Counted from the first letter of the stretch, positions 26,583-36,139 are shown. The stretch: DNA of 46,079 nt from Eubacterium sp. (GCA_022796875.1 JAAWJJ010000022.1:1-46079); one strand, 5' to 3'. Notes: generated by a model from the sequence alone, not told the origin. Numbers and translations: made by a program.

Positions 26583-28322
26583 ATGAAAAAAGAAAAAGAA
26601 AGTGAAGTGAAAGGCATGCGGAAACAAAAAGAAGCAGGAATTGGCCAAAGACTAAAGATGGGGTTTATTAAAATCGGTATTATGGCGTCGCTGTCAGGAG
26701 TAGTTGGTATTATTTTGATGATGATAGTCACAACTGAATACAATAAGGCCCTGGAGGATTATGGTTTTATTCAGGGTGATGTTGGGAAGGCAGAGGCAAG
26801 ACTTTCTGAAACACGTAGCGCCCTGCGGGCGGTAATCGGTTATGAAGATGCAGAAAATATTGCAACTCAGGCAGATCTGCATGACCAGTATAAAGGTTCT
26901 TTTGAAGAGATTTTTGAACAGCTTGGAAACAATCTGAAAGATGACGATCTGGTTGAAACTTATAATAGTATTAAAGGTGAGTTAACGGATTACTGGAAGC
27001 TGGATGCCGAAATTCTGGAAATGGGAGCCAGTAATGATTCGGCTGTAAGGAGTGAGGCTCAGGAAAAGGCGATGAACGAGCTTTCTCCGCAGTATAATGC
27101 GATTTTCGAACAGTTTATGACGTTGATGGCGCAATGCGTGGAGGCCGGCCAAAAGATACAGGCTACATTGAATATCGTACAGATGGCTATGATAGCAATC
27201 ATAGCGGTTATTATCGTATTTGCGATCATTTTTGCCATCCGGAGAGGAAAGGCAATTGCAAAAGGGATTTCCGTTCCGATGCAGGAATTGTCAGAGCGTC
27301 TGCATGGATTTGCAAACGGTGACCTGGATAGTCCGTTCCCGGTAGTAAATACAAAAGATGAGATTGAAGACATGGTAGAGGTTGCGAGAGGAATGGCGAA
27401 TACCCTGAACCTGATTATTAGTGATGCCGGCGACCTTTTATCAGAGATGGCAGAAGGAAATTATGCAATTGATTCACATATCGGTGAGAAATATGTCGGT
27501 AAATTTGCTGCATTAAGAGATGCTATGACGGCAATGAACCATCAGATGAACGATGCGCTGCAGCAGGTAGAAGATGCGTCCAAACAGGTATCCGCAGGTT
27601 CCGAAAACCTGGCTGAAGCATCTCAGGCACTTGCAGAAGGCGCAACGGAGCAGGCAGGTTCCGTAGAAGAGTTGACAGCAACGATTATAACCATTACAGA
27701 AGAAGTTGAAAGAACTGCAAAAGATTTAAGTGAATCTACAGAAATGGCAAGCAGATATGCCGATGAAGCAGACAAGAGCCGTACGGAAATGGATAATCTG
27801 TCAGAAGCAATGGCAAGAATCAATGAAACGTCCCAGAAGATCGGACAGATCATTTCCGATATTGAGGATATTGCAAGCCAGACAAACCTGCTTTCCCTGA
27901 ACGCATCTATCGAAGCGGCAAGGGCAGGCGAGGCCGGCAGAGGATTTGCAGTAGTGGCAGACCAGATCCGCCAGCTTGCAGAGCAAAGCGCTCAGTCAGC
28001 GGTAGATTCCCGTCAGCTGATCGAAAGATCTCTGCAGGAAGTAGATGCCGGAAACCGTGCGGTAGAACAGGTATCCGTTACTCTGGAACATGTAGTAAGC
28101 GGTATGCAGGAAATTGCAGGTTCGGCAAGAACGTTAAGCGAGCAGTCCCTTGCCCAGGCAAAGGCAATGGAGCAGGCGGAAGCAGGCGTCAGCCAGATTT
28201 CCGAAGTTATTCAGTCCAACTCCGCATCTGCAGAGCAGTCATCCGCAACCAGCCAGGAGCTTTCCGCACAGGCAGTCGGCCTGAGCGAACTGGTAGATCA
28301 GTTTACACTGCGCAGGGATTAA
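26583..28322 (+). CDS. Methyl-accepting chemotaxis protein
   Basis: The 579-residue receptor has a first membrane helix near residues 20-45, a four-helix-bundle extracytoplasmic sensor of about 150 residues, a second helix at about 198-220, a HAMP domain, and a long signalling coiled coil with the hairpin tip [31 protein letters not shown] (about 430-460) shared by all MCPs. It would pass ligand signals to CheA/CheW at the cell pole. No che or flagellar genes are nearby. AAGGGG precedes the ATG. Confidence 0.93.
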   Translation: MKKEKESEVKGMRKQKEAGIGQRLKMGFIKIGIMASLSGVVGIILMMIVTTEYNKALEDYGFIQGDVGKAEARLSETRSALRAVIGYEDAENIATQADLHDQYKGSFEEIFEQLGNNLKDDDLVETYNSIKGELTDYWKLDAEILEMGASNDSAVRSEAQEKAMNELSPQYNAIFEQFMTLMAQCVEAGQKIQATLNIVQMAMIAIIAVIIVFAIIFAIRRGKAIAKGISVPMQELSERLHGFANGDLDSPFPVVNTKDEIEDMVEVARGMANTLNLIISDAGDLLSEMAEGNYAIDSHIGEKYVGKFAALRDAMTAMNHQMNDALQQVEDASKQVSAGSENLAEASQALAEGATEQAGSVEELTATIITITEEVERTAKDLSESTEMASRYADEADKSRTEMDNLSEAMARINETSQKIGQIISDIEDIASQTNLLSLNASIEAARAGEAGRGFAVVADQIRQLAEQSAQSAVDSRQLIERSLQEVDAGNRAVEQVSVTLEHVVSGMQEIAGSARTLSEQSLAQAKAMEQAEAGVSQISEVIQSNSASAEQSSATSQELSAQAVGLSELVDQFTLRRD

Positions 28323-28441
28323 GACGGAAGAAAGCCGCATAGCGGTTATATATTAAAACAGTATTACAGAAATATAATTTGTATCATAATATCACATAAG
28401 CAGTATATGGGAAATTTTTCATAACATTGTACTTAACTTTT

Positions 28442-28505
28442 GGTGGCAGATTTTGTGTACGTATAAAACGCTCATAAAATTTGCCGCCTTTTTTATCCCC
28501 GATGA
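28442..28505 (+). terminator. Terminator after the chemoreceptor gene
   Basis: GGTGGCA-N-ATTTT (28442-28454) pairs with AAAAT-T-TGCCGCC (28486-28498) and is followed by a run of six T. The 120 bases between the gene and this hairpin contain nothing else recognisable. Confidence 0.75.
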
Positions 28506-28562
28506 ATTTGGAGTCAGGCCGCTTTGTATTGCATGGTAACCCTGTTTTTTGAAATTTCTAAA

Positions 28563-29145
28563 ATGTAATAAATAATATTATCAGAACGTATCGTTTGACA
28601 GCAGATTTTCAGGCTGTGCTGCCAGAGAGGGAAACATTGTAAGAATTTTGTGTATCCCTTATTCCGGGAAAATGGGCGAAATGGATTCCCCCGAGTTCAC
28701 TGTCTGAGGTTTTCCTCAAAGTTTGGGACGCACCTTGGCGGGACATGTTTTTCTTCCTGGACAGCCTTTCTGGTTTTTCTAACAGCGGCATCAAGCACGT
28801 TCGATAAGGGTATGCCTTGCGAAACTCGGGACTGCCATAAAAAATGCCGAAATCCGGAGTGACTTTGTTATAGCAGTCCCTCAGACAGTCGACCGGCATA
28901 CCCATTCGTGCTTTTCCTGCCGCTGATAAGAAAAACGCACAAAAGACTTCCAAAGGAAGAAAGAACATTGTCCCGCCAAGGTGCTCATGCGCTTGACGGA
29001 AAACCGAGTTTGAATCGGGGGAATCAAATCACATCCGCCCATCCCGGAATTAGGGATACTAAAAATTCTGGAACTGCTTTCCCGGCTCTGGCAATACAGC
29101 AGGAAATCCATGTCAAAAAAGTGCAAATAATATTATTTATTACAT
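28563..29145. repeat. Large 583-bp palindromic element (R4) with 18-bp terminal inverted repeats
   Basis: The ends are perfect 18-bp inverted repeats (28563-28580 and 29128-29145). The arms remain complementary almost to the centre near 28850. Matching blocks include GCCAGAG-GGGAAA, GTATCCCT-ATTCCGGGA, GATTCCCCCGA, GCACCTTGGCGGGACA, CAGCGGCA-AAGCACG, GGGTATGCC and GGGACTGC-ATA. Open frames inside are accidental mirror images. It separates the chemoreceptor gene from the molybdenum operon. It shares the end motif AATATTATCAGAAC with copy R3 but little else. Confidence 0.85.
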
Positions 29146-29229
29146 GTTCTAAATATTTCTAATAACAGGACTGCCGTATCGTACAAAACGGCCCGGTTTC
29201 GAATTCCCCGGGTACCAACAAGTAACTAA

Positions 29230-29290
29230 TTGACATTTGGAAGAAAGCTACTATAATGGTATATAGATGGTATACCAAAAACATACACCA
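29230..29290 (+). promoter_or_regulatory. Consensus promoter and operator of the molybdenum reductase operon
   Basis: TTGACA (29230-29235) and TATAAT (29252-29257) match the consensus fully, 16 bases apart. TGGTATA (29257-29263) and TATACCA (29271-29277) form a 7-bp dyad at the expected start site, and a third half-site TACACCA (29284-29290) follows 13 bases on. This looks like a strong promoter held by a repressor. The regulator is not in the window. Confidence 0.75.
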
Positions 29291-29351
29291 TAGAAATGCA
29301 GCAATAGCAGGAAACTGATCACAGAAACCGTAATGGGAAAGGAAGGCGCTT

Positions 29352-32030
29352 ATGAGCGAAAAAATTTCAATTTCAAACATGGATTTCCTGGCGGCGACAA
29401 GCGTAAAAGGGCTGGAGGCCGCGTTAGGAAAGAAGAGCCTGTTTCAGAAGACAGAACGGAAAGAAAAGAAAGAGAAAGACGAGATCCGGAAAGTAAAAAC
29501 CTGCTGCCGGGCGTGTATTGCAAACTGCGGAGTTATTGCAACGGTAAAAAACGGCAGGGTAGTAAAGCTGGAGGGCAATCCGGAAGACCGTATGAGCAAA
29601 GGCCGGATGTGTGCCAAAGGCTTGTCAGGCATTCAGGCGTTATATCATCCGAACCGGAATAAATATCCGATGATGCGCGTCGGCAAACGGGGCGAAAACA
29701 AATGGCGGCGGATCTCCTGGGAAAAAGCGATTGATATTATTGCCCATAAATTGGTGGAAACGAAAGAAAAATACGGAGCGGAAACGGTATTTTGTTCGAC
29801 CGGCGGCGGCGGGAATCCGGAAATCTGGAGTATCGCACGTTTCTGTAATATTTTCGGTACGCCGAACTGGTTTGAACCGGGATGCGCGCAGTGCTATCTT
29901 CCGCGTGTTCTGGCCTATACGATGATGTACGGCGGGGTAGATCCGAGTATTGCGGATTCCAATTCCCTTGAACTTTACGATACGGAAAACACCCCGATCA
30001 AAACGCTGGTACTGTGGGGAACCGACCCGTCTTATTCCTGTCCGGCCAGCGGCGGCGGCGCGGTAGAAGACCTGAGGGCAAAAGGGATCAAAACCGTAGT
30101 CATTGACCCGAGATTTACGCCGGATGCGGCTAAAGCGACGGTTTGGCTTCCGGTGCGCCCGGGAACCGACGTTGCGTTAATGTTATCCTGGATCCGTTAC
30201 ATCATGGAGCACAAACTGTATGACGAAGAGTTTGTGATGAAATGGACGAACCTGCCGTATCTCGTTGACGTAGAAACAAAGATGCTGTGGCGAGCGCACA
30301 AAAGCGAGGATCCTGATATTCCGGACACGTTTATGGTATGGGACAAAAAGACAAAATCTGCCAAAGAGCTGGAATACCCGTGGAATGACAGCCTGGATCC
30401 GGCTCTGGAGGGAGAATACAGAATTGACGGCCGGGTATACAAAACCGGATTTCAGCTGCTTTGGGAACAGGCAAAAGAATATACGCTGGAACGTGCCGGA
30501 GAGATCTGTGAGCTGGATCCGTCAAAAATAGAAGAGGCGATTCGCATTTATGCGGAAAATACGCCGAGCGGTATCGCGATTGGCGTCAGCACAGATCAGA
30601 CGCCAAATTCAGAGCAGGCTGCAATGGCGACAGCAACGCTGGATTTGCTGATGGGGAACGTGGAAAAACCGGGTACGCTGTTGCAGAGATTTAAAACAAG
30701 CGGAGTGTTTGACATGCCGAACTATCCGGTACCGATCGCGGCGGATCGGCTTCCGGATGAGCAGTTAAAGAAACGTCTGGGCGGAATCGAACATAAAGGA
30801 CTGCATATCTGGTATGCGGCGCATATTACAAGCGTGTTTGACGCCGTTTTAACAGGAAAACCATATAAACCGCGTGTGTGGATCGACCGTTCCGGAAATA
30901 AGATGGCGGCGATCGCGGACAGCCAGAAAGTAAAAAAAGTCATTGACGAACTTGATTTTATCGTACATATGTATATGTACCCGACGTCATTTTCCGCTTA
31001 TGCAGACATTTTGCTGCCGACGGAAGAGTGGCTGGAAACAAATATGATCGTAGAAACATGCAATACGCTGTGCGCAAGACAGGCCGTGACGCATTTATGG
31101 GAAACGATGGATGAAACGCTGATCTGGTCGAAGATCGCCAAACGCTGCGGCGAACTGGGCGACGAAGGCTGCGCGAAAGCGTTTGACGCGGAATATATGG
31201 GCAAAGACCTGCCGTATTGGAATGATGTGACGGATTTGTGGGATCATTTCCTTTCCCGTGTGGGACTGACGTTTGAAAAACTGAAACACAATACGCCGTA
31301 CACGTATATGTCCAAAAACGAGTGGAAGCAGTATTACGTTTATCTTCAAAAGGACGAGAAAACCAATCTTCCGCGAGGTTTTGACACGCCGTCGAAAAAA
31401 TGCGAACTGTACGTGGAAAGCATGATAACACTGGGCAGGACCGGCCAGCCGTTCAGCCACTGCGAACTGCCGCCGGCATCGAAAGATTACGAACCGCTGC
31501 CGTACTATCTGGAGCCTGCGGAAAGTCCGCATGACAAAGACGGCCTGGCGGCGGAATATCCGCTTGTAATGACCGGAGGGCGTGTGCCGTTCTATCATCA
31601 TAATACGCTGCGGAATATCCCGTGGCTGCGGGAAATCTATCCGGTACCGGAACTCTGGATGTATCCGGCCGACGCGGAAAAATACGGACTGGCCGACGGC
31701 GACTGGGCATGGGTAGAATCCAGGCGCGGCAAAATCCGGGCAGTTGTGTCAGTTACGGAAGGGATTAAACCGGGAGTTGTGTATATGGAACGTTTCTGGA
31801 ATCCGGAAACATTGCAGACCAAAACGCACGGCTGGACGGAAATGAATGTCAATATGCTGACAAAAGCGGACGCGCCGTTTAACGACGTGGTCGGGACTTA
31901 TACGTTAAGGGGATTCCTGGTAAAAGTATATCCGGCGGAAAGTGCGCCAGAGGGAATCTGGAAACATCCGCGCGATTTCACTTCATGGCTTTCCAAACCG
32001 AGTGATCCAACAGAGGAGGTAACAGTATGA
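29352..32030 (+). CDS. Molybdopterin oxidoreductase catalytic subunit (DMSO reductase family), cytosolic
   Basis: The 892-residue subunit has an N-terminal [4Fe-4S] site (Cys52, Cys55, Cys59, Cys87), the bis-MGD-binding domains, and a C-terminal molybdopterin-binding domain (DAEKYGLADGDWAWV). Cys178 or Cys181 in PGCAQCYLPR is the likely Mo/W ligand. The first 25 residues (SNMDFLAATSVKGLEAALG) align with a Tat signal but lack both arginines and the hydrophobic stretch, so export is not expected. Relatives include polysulfide/thiosulfate reductases, acetylene hydratase and gut catechol dehydroxylases; the substrate cannot be named. Its stop overlaps the ferredoxin gene start (ATGA). Confidence 0.88.
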   Translation: MSEKISISNMDFLAATSVKGLEAALGKKSLFQKTERKEKKEKDEIRKVKTCCRACIANCGVIATVKNGRVVKLEGNPEDRMSKGRMCAKGLSGIQALYHPNRNKYPMMRVGKRGENKWRRISWEKAIDIIAHKLVETKEKYGAETVFCSTGGGGNPEIWSIARFCNIFGTPNWFEPGCAQCYLPRVLAYTMMYGGVDPSIADSNSLELYDTENTPIKTLVLWGTDPSYSCPASGGGAVEDLRAKGIKTVVIDPRFTPDAAKATVWLPVRPGTDVALMLSWIRYIMEHKLYDEEFVMKWTNLPYLVDVETKMLWRAHKSEDPDIPDTFMVWDKKTKSAKELEYPWNDSLDPALEGEYRIDGRVYKTGFQLLWEQAKEYTLERAGEICELDPSKIEEAIRIYAENTPSGIAIGVSTDQTPNSEQAAMATATLDLLMGNVEKPGTLLQRFKTSGVFDMPNYPVPIAADRLPDEQLKKRLGGIEHKGLHIWYAAHITSVFDAVLTGKPYKPRVWIDRSGNKMAAIADSQKVKKVIDELDFIVHMYMYPTSFSAYADILLPTEEWLETNMIVETCNTLCARQAVTHLWETMDETLIWSKIAKRCGELGDEGCAKAFDAEYMGKDLPYWNDVTDLWDHFLSRVGLTFEKLKHNTPYTYMSKNEWKQYYVYLQKDEKTNLPRGFDTPSKKCELYVESMITLGRTGQPFSHCELPPASKDYEPLPYYLEPAESPHDKDGLAAEYPLVMTGGRVPFYHHNTLRNIPWLREIYPVPELWMYPADAEKYGLADGDWAWVESRRGKIRAVVSVTEGIKPGVVYMERFWNPETLQTKTHGWTEMNVNMLTKADAPFNDVVGTYTLRGFLVKVYPAESAPEGIWKHPRDFTSWLSKPSDPTEEVTV

Positions 32031-32659
32031 AACAGTATGCCTTTGTCATCGAATTAGACCGCTGCATCGGCTGTAAAGGCTGCCAGGTAGCGTGCAAAAT
32101 GGAAAACGGAACCGACCTGGGTTCCGACAGAACGAAAATCAGGATGGTAGGGCCGACAGGAGTATATCCGGATCTGGAAATGTATTTCCTGCCGACGATG
32201 TGCCAGCAGTGCGAGGATCCGGTCTGCGTGCGCGTTTGTCCGTCCGGAGCTATATATAAAGATAAGGAAGACGGCATTGTAAAGATCGAAACGAAAAAGT
32301 GTATCGGCTGCCACAGCTGCAACAGCGAATGTCCGTATCACGCAAATACGTTCAGTGAAACGAGAAGGGCAATGGATAAATGTACGATTTGCGCGGAGGC
32401 GAGAGAAAACGGCGAAAAACCGGCCTGCGTGCGAAACTGTTCCGGAAGGGCGCTTCATTTCGGCGATATCAACGATCCGAACAGCGAAGTATCGAAACTG
32501 ATTGAAGAAGCGGGAGAGGGTCATGTCTTTTCCTTACGCGATTTCGGAAACGGCCCGTCAACGAGATATATTTTGAAAAACGCACAATGGCAGGATATTC
32601 TGCCGCAGGAACTGGATGTTGTTTCCTTCGAGAGAGGAGGTAAATATTATGAACATTAG
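32027..32659 (+). CDS. Four-cluster ferredoxin subunit (NrfC/PhsB/DmsB-like)
   Basis: Sixteen cysteines in four groups (CIGCKGCQVAC, CQQCEDPVCVRVC, CIGCHSCNSEC, and CTIC...CVRNC) bind four [4Fe-4S] clusters. The 210-residue protein is the standard electron-transfer partner of DMSO-reductase-type enzymes. No Tat signal or membrane anchor is present, in line with a cytosolic complex. It overlaps the genes on both sides, so a stoichiometric complex is likely. GAGGAGG lies seven bases before its ATG. Confidence 0.92.
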   Translation: MKQYAFVIELDRCIGCKGCQVACKMENGTDLGSDRTKIRMVGPTGVYPDLEMYFLPTMCQQCEDPVCVRVCPSGAIYKDKEDGIVKIETKKCIGCHSCNSECPYHANTFSETRRAMDKCTICAEARENGEKPACVRNCSGRALHFGDINDPNSEVSKLIEEAGEGHVFSLRDFGNGPSTRYILKNAQWQDILPQELDVVSFERGGKYYEH

Positions 32660-34595
32660 CAGCAAAGCCGAATTTAAGCAGTTGATGTGGAACCGCAAAA
32701 ACCTGTATCATTTTTTCGCCCGGTTTTTCCAGGAAGAAATAGACGAAGAATTTTATGAACATTTAAAAAACGTGGAATTTCCGTTGGATCGGAAAGAAAA
32801 TGCATTGACGGAGTTTCAGGATGCCTTACAGAGGCTGAATGAATATTTTGAATACGATGCGGGAGAGAGCCTGGAAGATCTGGCGGCGGATTATGCAAAA
32901 ACATTTCTCGGAGCGGGCAACGCGCAGGGCGAAGCGGCGTTTCCGTACGAATCCGTTTATACGAGTCCGAAAAAAGTCATGATGCAGGAAGCCTGGAACC
33001 AGGTGTGCGAAATCTATGAAGCAAAGGGGATTGAGCGCAGTTCAGGCGGAAACGACCTCATGGAAGACCACATTTCCATGGAAATGGAATTTATGGCGTA
33101 TTTGTGCGAGGAAACCAGCCAGTATACGGAAACGCTGTCCGGGCTGGAGGAACAGAGGGAATTTTTAAACCGCCATCTGTTAAACTGGGCACCGGATTTC
33201 TGTCTGGATATTAAATATCATGCGGATACGGAATTTTATCGTATGGTAGGCCAGCTAACGACAGGATTTCTGCAGTTGGACAGTTTTATTCTTGATAAAA
33301 TGATTGCTGAACGGAAAGCGAGAACCGTTTGTTCCAAAAGCTATCGGATCAGCCGCAATTACATGGACGAAGTGCTGGAAAAATTGCAGAAAGAGTACCA
33401 TATCTATGCGCCGAAACATCTTCCGGACCGCGGAACGCGTGAAAACGATGGGATGATCAGATATCAGGAAATTACGCGTATGGAAGAGATCGTAACGACG
33501 GCACAGTCCGATTTTTCGCCGAAAGAAATTATATATCCGATTGCGCAGACGATATTTTCCTTTGACGAAAACAGCTGCCGCGAAACGTTAAACAACGATC
33601 CGAAAGGAATCATCATCTTTATGCGCCCGTGCGATATTAACGGTCTGAAACGTCTGGATAATATGTTTCTGGCAAACGGCGGTATCGTAGACGTTTACTA
33701 TAAACGGATGCGCGATAAAGTCAAAATCTTTATGATGGAATGTGAACAGAGCTGGGATAACTGTTTCTGCGTTTCCATGGGGACGAATAAGAGTGAAAAT
33801 TACAGCGTTGCCTGGAAGATGCACGGTGAAGACATTCTGTTAAAGATTAAGGACAATGAGTTTGTGGACTATTTTGAATGGGCCGCGGAATGTGATTACG
33901 AGCCGTCCTTTATAGAAAAAAATCAGAAGAAAGTAACGGTTCCGAATATCAAAGACAGTTCTATGTTAAAAGAAATTTTTGAACTGGATTTCTGGAAAAA
34001 GTACAACGACGAATGTATTTCCTGCGGCGGATGCAATACGGTCTGCCCGACGTGCAGCTGTTTTGACACCGTAGATTTTCTGAATCAGGAAAACAGCCGC
34101 AAAGGGGAACGCAGGCGGATCTGGTCTTCGTGTATGCTTCCTGATTTTTCTAAGACGGCCGGTGGAAATATTGCCCGAAAATTCCCGGAACAGATGATGC
34201 GTTTTAAAACAATGCATAAGGTATATGACTACAATGCCCGCTTCGGCAGCAATGAGCATATGTGCGTCGGATGTGGCCGTTGTATCCAGAGATGTCCGGA
34301 AGAAATCTCGTTCTCCGATACGATCAATCAATTGAGTGAAGAAGTCGACAGGTTGAACGCCGAACGTTCCGGCCGGAAAGCATCCGCGGACGCAGGCGTA
34401 AAAGCAAGCGAAGAAAAAGCGCCGTCAAAACAGCCGGCAGGCGGAAAAATAAACGAAGAAAAAGCATCCGCAGAACAGCCAGCAGCCGAAAAACAGGCAG
34501 CAGGCAAAACGGCCAACGAACAGCCGGCAGGCGGAAAAACAGCTGGCAAACAGGTATCAGCCGACAAAGAAGGAGGAGCAGAGAATGGAAAATAA
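32649..34595 (+). CDS. TorD-type chaperone fused to AsrA-type Fe-S electron-transfer protein
   Basis: Residues 1 to about 225 match the TorD/DmsD family of molybdoenzyme chaperones (LYHFFARFFQEEIDEEFYEHL, DLAADYAKTFLGAG, DHISMEMEFMAYLCEE). Residues about 235-585 match AsrA, the Fe-S subunit of anaerobic sulfite reductase (MRPCDINGLKRLDNMFL, CISCGGCNTVCPTCSCFD from Cys456, CVGCGRCIQRCPEEI from Cys539). The last 70 residues are an Ala/Lys/Glu/Gln repeat tail. Both parts are normally separate proteins. The fusion would tie cofactor-loading to the electron input chain. ATG 32649 follows GAGAGGAGG; an ATG at 32616 has no site. I know of no described function for this fusion. Confidence 0.85.
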   Translation: MNISSKAEFKQLMWNRKNLYHFFARFFQEEIDEEFYEHLKNVEFPLDRKENALTEFQDALQRLNEYFEYDAGESLEDLAADYAKTFLGAGNAQGEAAFPYESVYTSPKKVMMQEAWNQVCEIYEAKGIERSSGGNDLMEDHISMEMEFMAYLCEETSQYTETLSGLEEQREFLNRHLLNWAPDFCLDIKYHADTEFYRMVGQLTTGFLQLDSFILDKMIAERKARTVCSKSYRISRNYMDEVLEKLQKEYHIYAPKHLPDRGTRENDGMIRYQEITRMEEIVTTAQSDFSPKEIIYPIAQTIFSFDENSCRETLNNDPKGIIIFMRPCDINGLKRLDNMFLANGGIVDVYYKRMRDKVKIFMMECEQSWDNCFCVSMGTNKSENYSVAWKMHGEDILLKIKDNEFVDYFEWAAECDYEPSFIEKNQKKVTVPNIKDSSMLKEIFELDFWKKYNDECISCGGCNTVCPTCSCFDTVDFLNQENSRKGERRRIWSSCMLPDFSKTAGGNIARKFPEQMMRFKTMHKVYDYNARFGSNEHMCVGCGRCIQRCPEEISFSDTINQLSEEVDRLNAERSGRKASADAGVKASEEKAPSKQPAGGKINEEKASAEQPAAEKQAAGKTANEQPAGGKTAGKQVSADKEGGAENGK

Positions 34596-35376
34596 TGTTT
34601 TAGTTCCAAAACCACACAGAATCCTGAGCATGTTGAAGCATACGGCTACGGAGTGCACGTTTCGGGTATCCTGCGACAATGAGCCGGGTTATGGACAGTT
34701 TTTCATGCTGTCCCTGCCGAAAGTAGGAGAAGCTCCGATTTCCGCAAGCGGAAAGGGCCCAGGCTATGTAGAGTTTACAATCCGTAATGTCGGAATGCTG
34801 ACGCAGGCGGTATTTGACCTGGAGCCAGGAAATTCCATTTTCCTGCGCGGGCCGTACGGCAACCATTTTCCGGTAAAGCAGTTTGAAAACAAAGATTTAC
34901 TGATTATATGCGGCGGTACTGGCATGGCTCCGGTCATGACGATGATCAATCATTTTTACGATCATCCGGAAGTGTGTAAGTCGGTAAATATTATTTCCGG
35001 TTTTAAAAATGCGGAAGCGGTGTTGTTCCGTGATGAAATAGAGAAGTTTAAGAGCCGTTTCAATATGATTGCCACGCTGGATAATGAAGAAGCCAAAGGA
35101 TTTGAAACCGGTATGGTGACGGCTCATATTGGAAAAATACCGATCAAATCATTTGACGATTATAATATCGTCATTGTCGGTCCGCCGGTTATGATGCGTT
35201 TCGCAGCCTTGGAATGTATCAAATGCGGTGCCGAGGAAGAAAAGATATGGGTATCTTTTGAACGTAAAATGTGCTGCGGCGCCGGAAAATGCGGACACTG
35301 TAAGATTAATGACACGTATGTCTGTATTGAAGGCCCGGTGTTTAATTATGCGAAATCAAAAGAATTGTTAGATTAA
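34585..35376 (+). CDS. asrB: AsrB-type FAD/NAD(P)H-binding reductase subunit
   Basis: The 263-residue protein has the ferredoxin-reductase-like FAD domain, the NAD(P)-binding GGTGMAPVM motif (about residues 110-118) and the C-terminal iron-binding CCGAGKCGHCKINDTYVC cluster of AsrB and dihydroorotate dehydrogenase PyrK-type subunits. In sulfite reductase AsrB takes electrons from NADH and passes them to AsrA. AsrC, the siroheme subunit, is absent here, so electrons must go to the molybdenum subunit via the AsrA fusion and the ferredoxin. It overlaps the fusion gene by 11 bases, with AAGGAGGAG upstream. Confidence 0.9.
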   Translation: MENNVLVPKPHRILSMLKHTATECTFRVSCDNEPGYGQFFMLSLPKVGEAPISASGKGPGYVEFTIRNVGMLTQAVFDLEPGNSIFLRGPYGNHFPVKQFENKDLLIICGGTGMAPVMTMINHFYDHPEVCKSVNIISGFKNAEAVLFRDEIEKFKSRFNMIATLDNEEAKGFETGMVTAHIGKIPIKSFDDYNIVIVGPPVMMRFAALECIKCGAEEEKIWVSFERKMCCGAGKCGHCKINDTYVCIEGPVFNYAKSKELLD

Positions 35377-35686
35377 AGTTTATTGATAAAAATTATCAAA
35401 AGTTTCGTGATACGGTAAGGACAAGGCTAAAATGGTTTGCTATACTTAGTTATGATAATGAATTTCTAAAGTTCTGTTTTGGTAGAAAATACTATCATAC
35501 TTTTGGCGTTTTAGCCTTTCTTTACCAGTTCTGGAAGCCGGCTTTTGATATTCTGGTACGGTTTGTTTATGTAAAAACCGTGTGAGGATAGTGAAAGCCG
35601 GTTTGTCTTTTTGTAACAGTTCAGCAGTTTTGTTTCGTGTGCTCGCTGTTAGTCGCATGCGCCGCGGTCAGTCATGTGCTCACTGT
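35377..35686. other. Non-coding stretch downstream of asrB
   Basis: Contains weak hairpins only: TTGATA / TATCAA just after the asrB stop (about 35382-35399) and ACGGTTT / AAACCGT (about 35558-35581). The last 50 bases lead into repeat copy R2. No convincing gene is present; short open frames lack ribosome sites and family resemblance. Confidence 0.4.
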
Positions 35687-36104
35687 CAGTCCCATACAAA
35701 ATATAACAATTTCCTGCTCCATCAAATGGATTTTCTAACCGCTCTGACAAGATTGCTTTTGCGTACGCAACCGCCCTCAATGCGCCGTTCGGGCGCAGTT
35801 CGGACTTTTGAGGACATCCCTGTCCTCAAATTGCTGGTCAGGCGCAGAGCGCTAAGAAAATCTCATTTTCTTCCGCAAGGATAATTGGTTATTATTTTGT
35901 ACGGATCTGACATTCCACGTCTATGAAAGACCGCCTTATGCTGCCAAACTTCTGGAGTATTTAACAGAACTATTGGAACTTCCGGTATGCCTACTATTTT
36001 TGTTTACAGAAATATTTATGGAACATTTCGCGGCTGATGTTGTCAGGCAGACGGCACAAAACAGGATGGACAGCATATTTTGTGCCGTCTGCCGTCCGGA
36101 ACCA
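35687..36104. repeat. Dispersed palindromic element, copy R2
   Basis: The outer arms CAGTCCCATACAAAATA (from 35687) and the complementary segment ending CGGATCTG (35909) enclose inner arms CGCTCTG / CAGAGCG and a GAGGACA-TCCC-TGTCCTC hairpin. The left arm matches copy R1. A second part at 36046-36093 is a perfect 16-bp hairpin around GGCAGACGGCACAAAA, and the next bases (CCGTCCGGAACCATG) match the ends of R1 and R3. It lies between convergent genes and may act as terminator for the minus-strand CoA-transferase gene. Confidence 0.8.
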
Positions 36105-36139
36105 TGCCGCAAATGTTCATATAATATTTATGTACCCCC

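Noticed and set aside
28609..29162. Open frames inside the large palindrome (28609-28968, 28881-29126, 28908-29162) as small proteins
   Set aside because: They lie in the two complementary arms and lack ribosome sites; the sequence is explained by the inverted repeat.
29195..29220. GAATTCCCCGGGTACC resembles a cloning-vector polylinker (EcoRI/SmaI/KpnI order)
   Set aside because: It does not match a full common polylinker, and the flanking sequence runs without a break into a native promoter, so chance is more likely than vector contamination.
35446..35658. Minus-strand 70-residue open frame as a transposase remnant
   Set aside because: It has no recognisable catalytic motif or ribosome site and overlaps hairpins in the R2 region.
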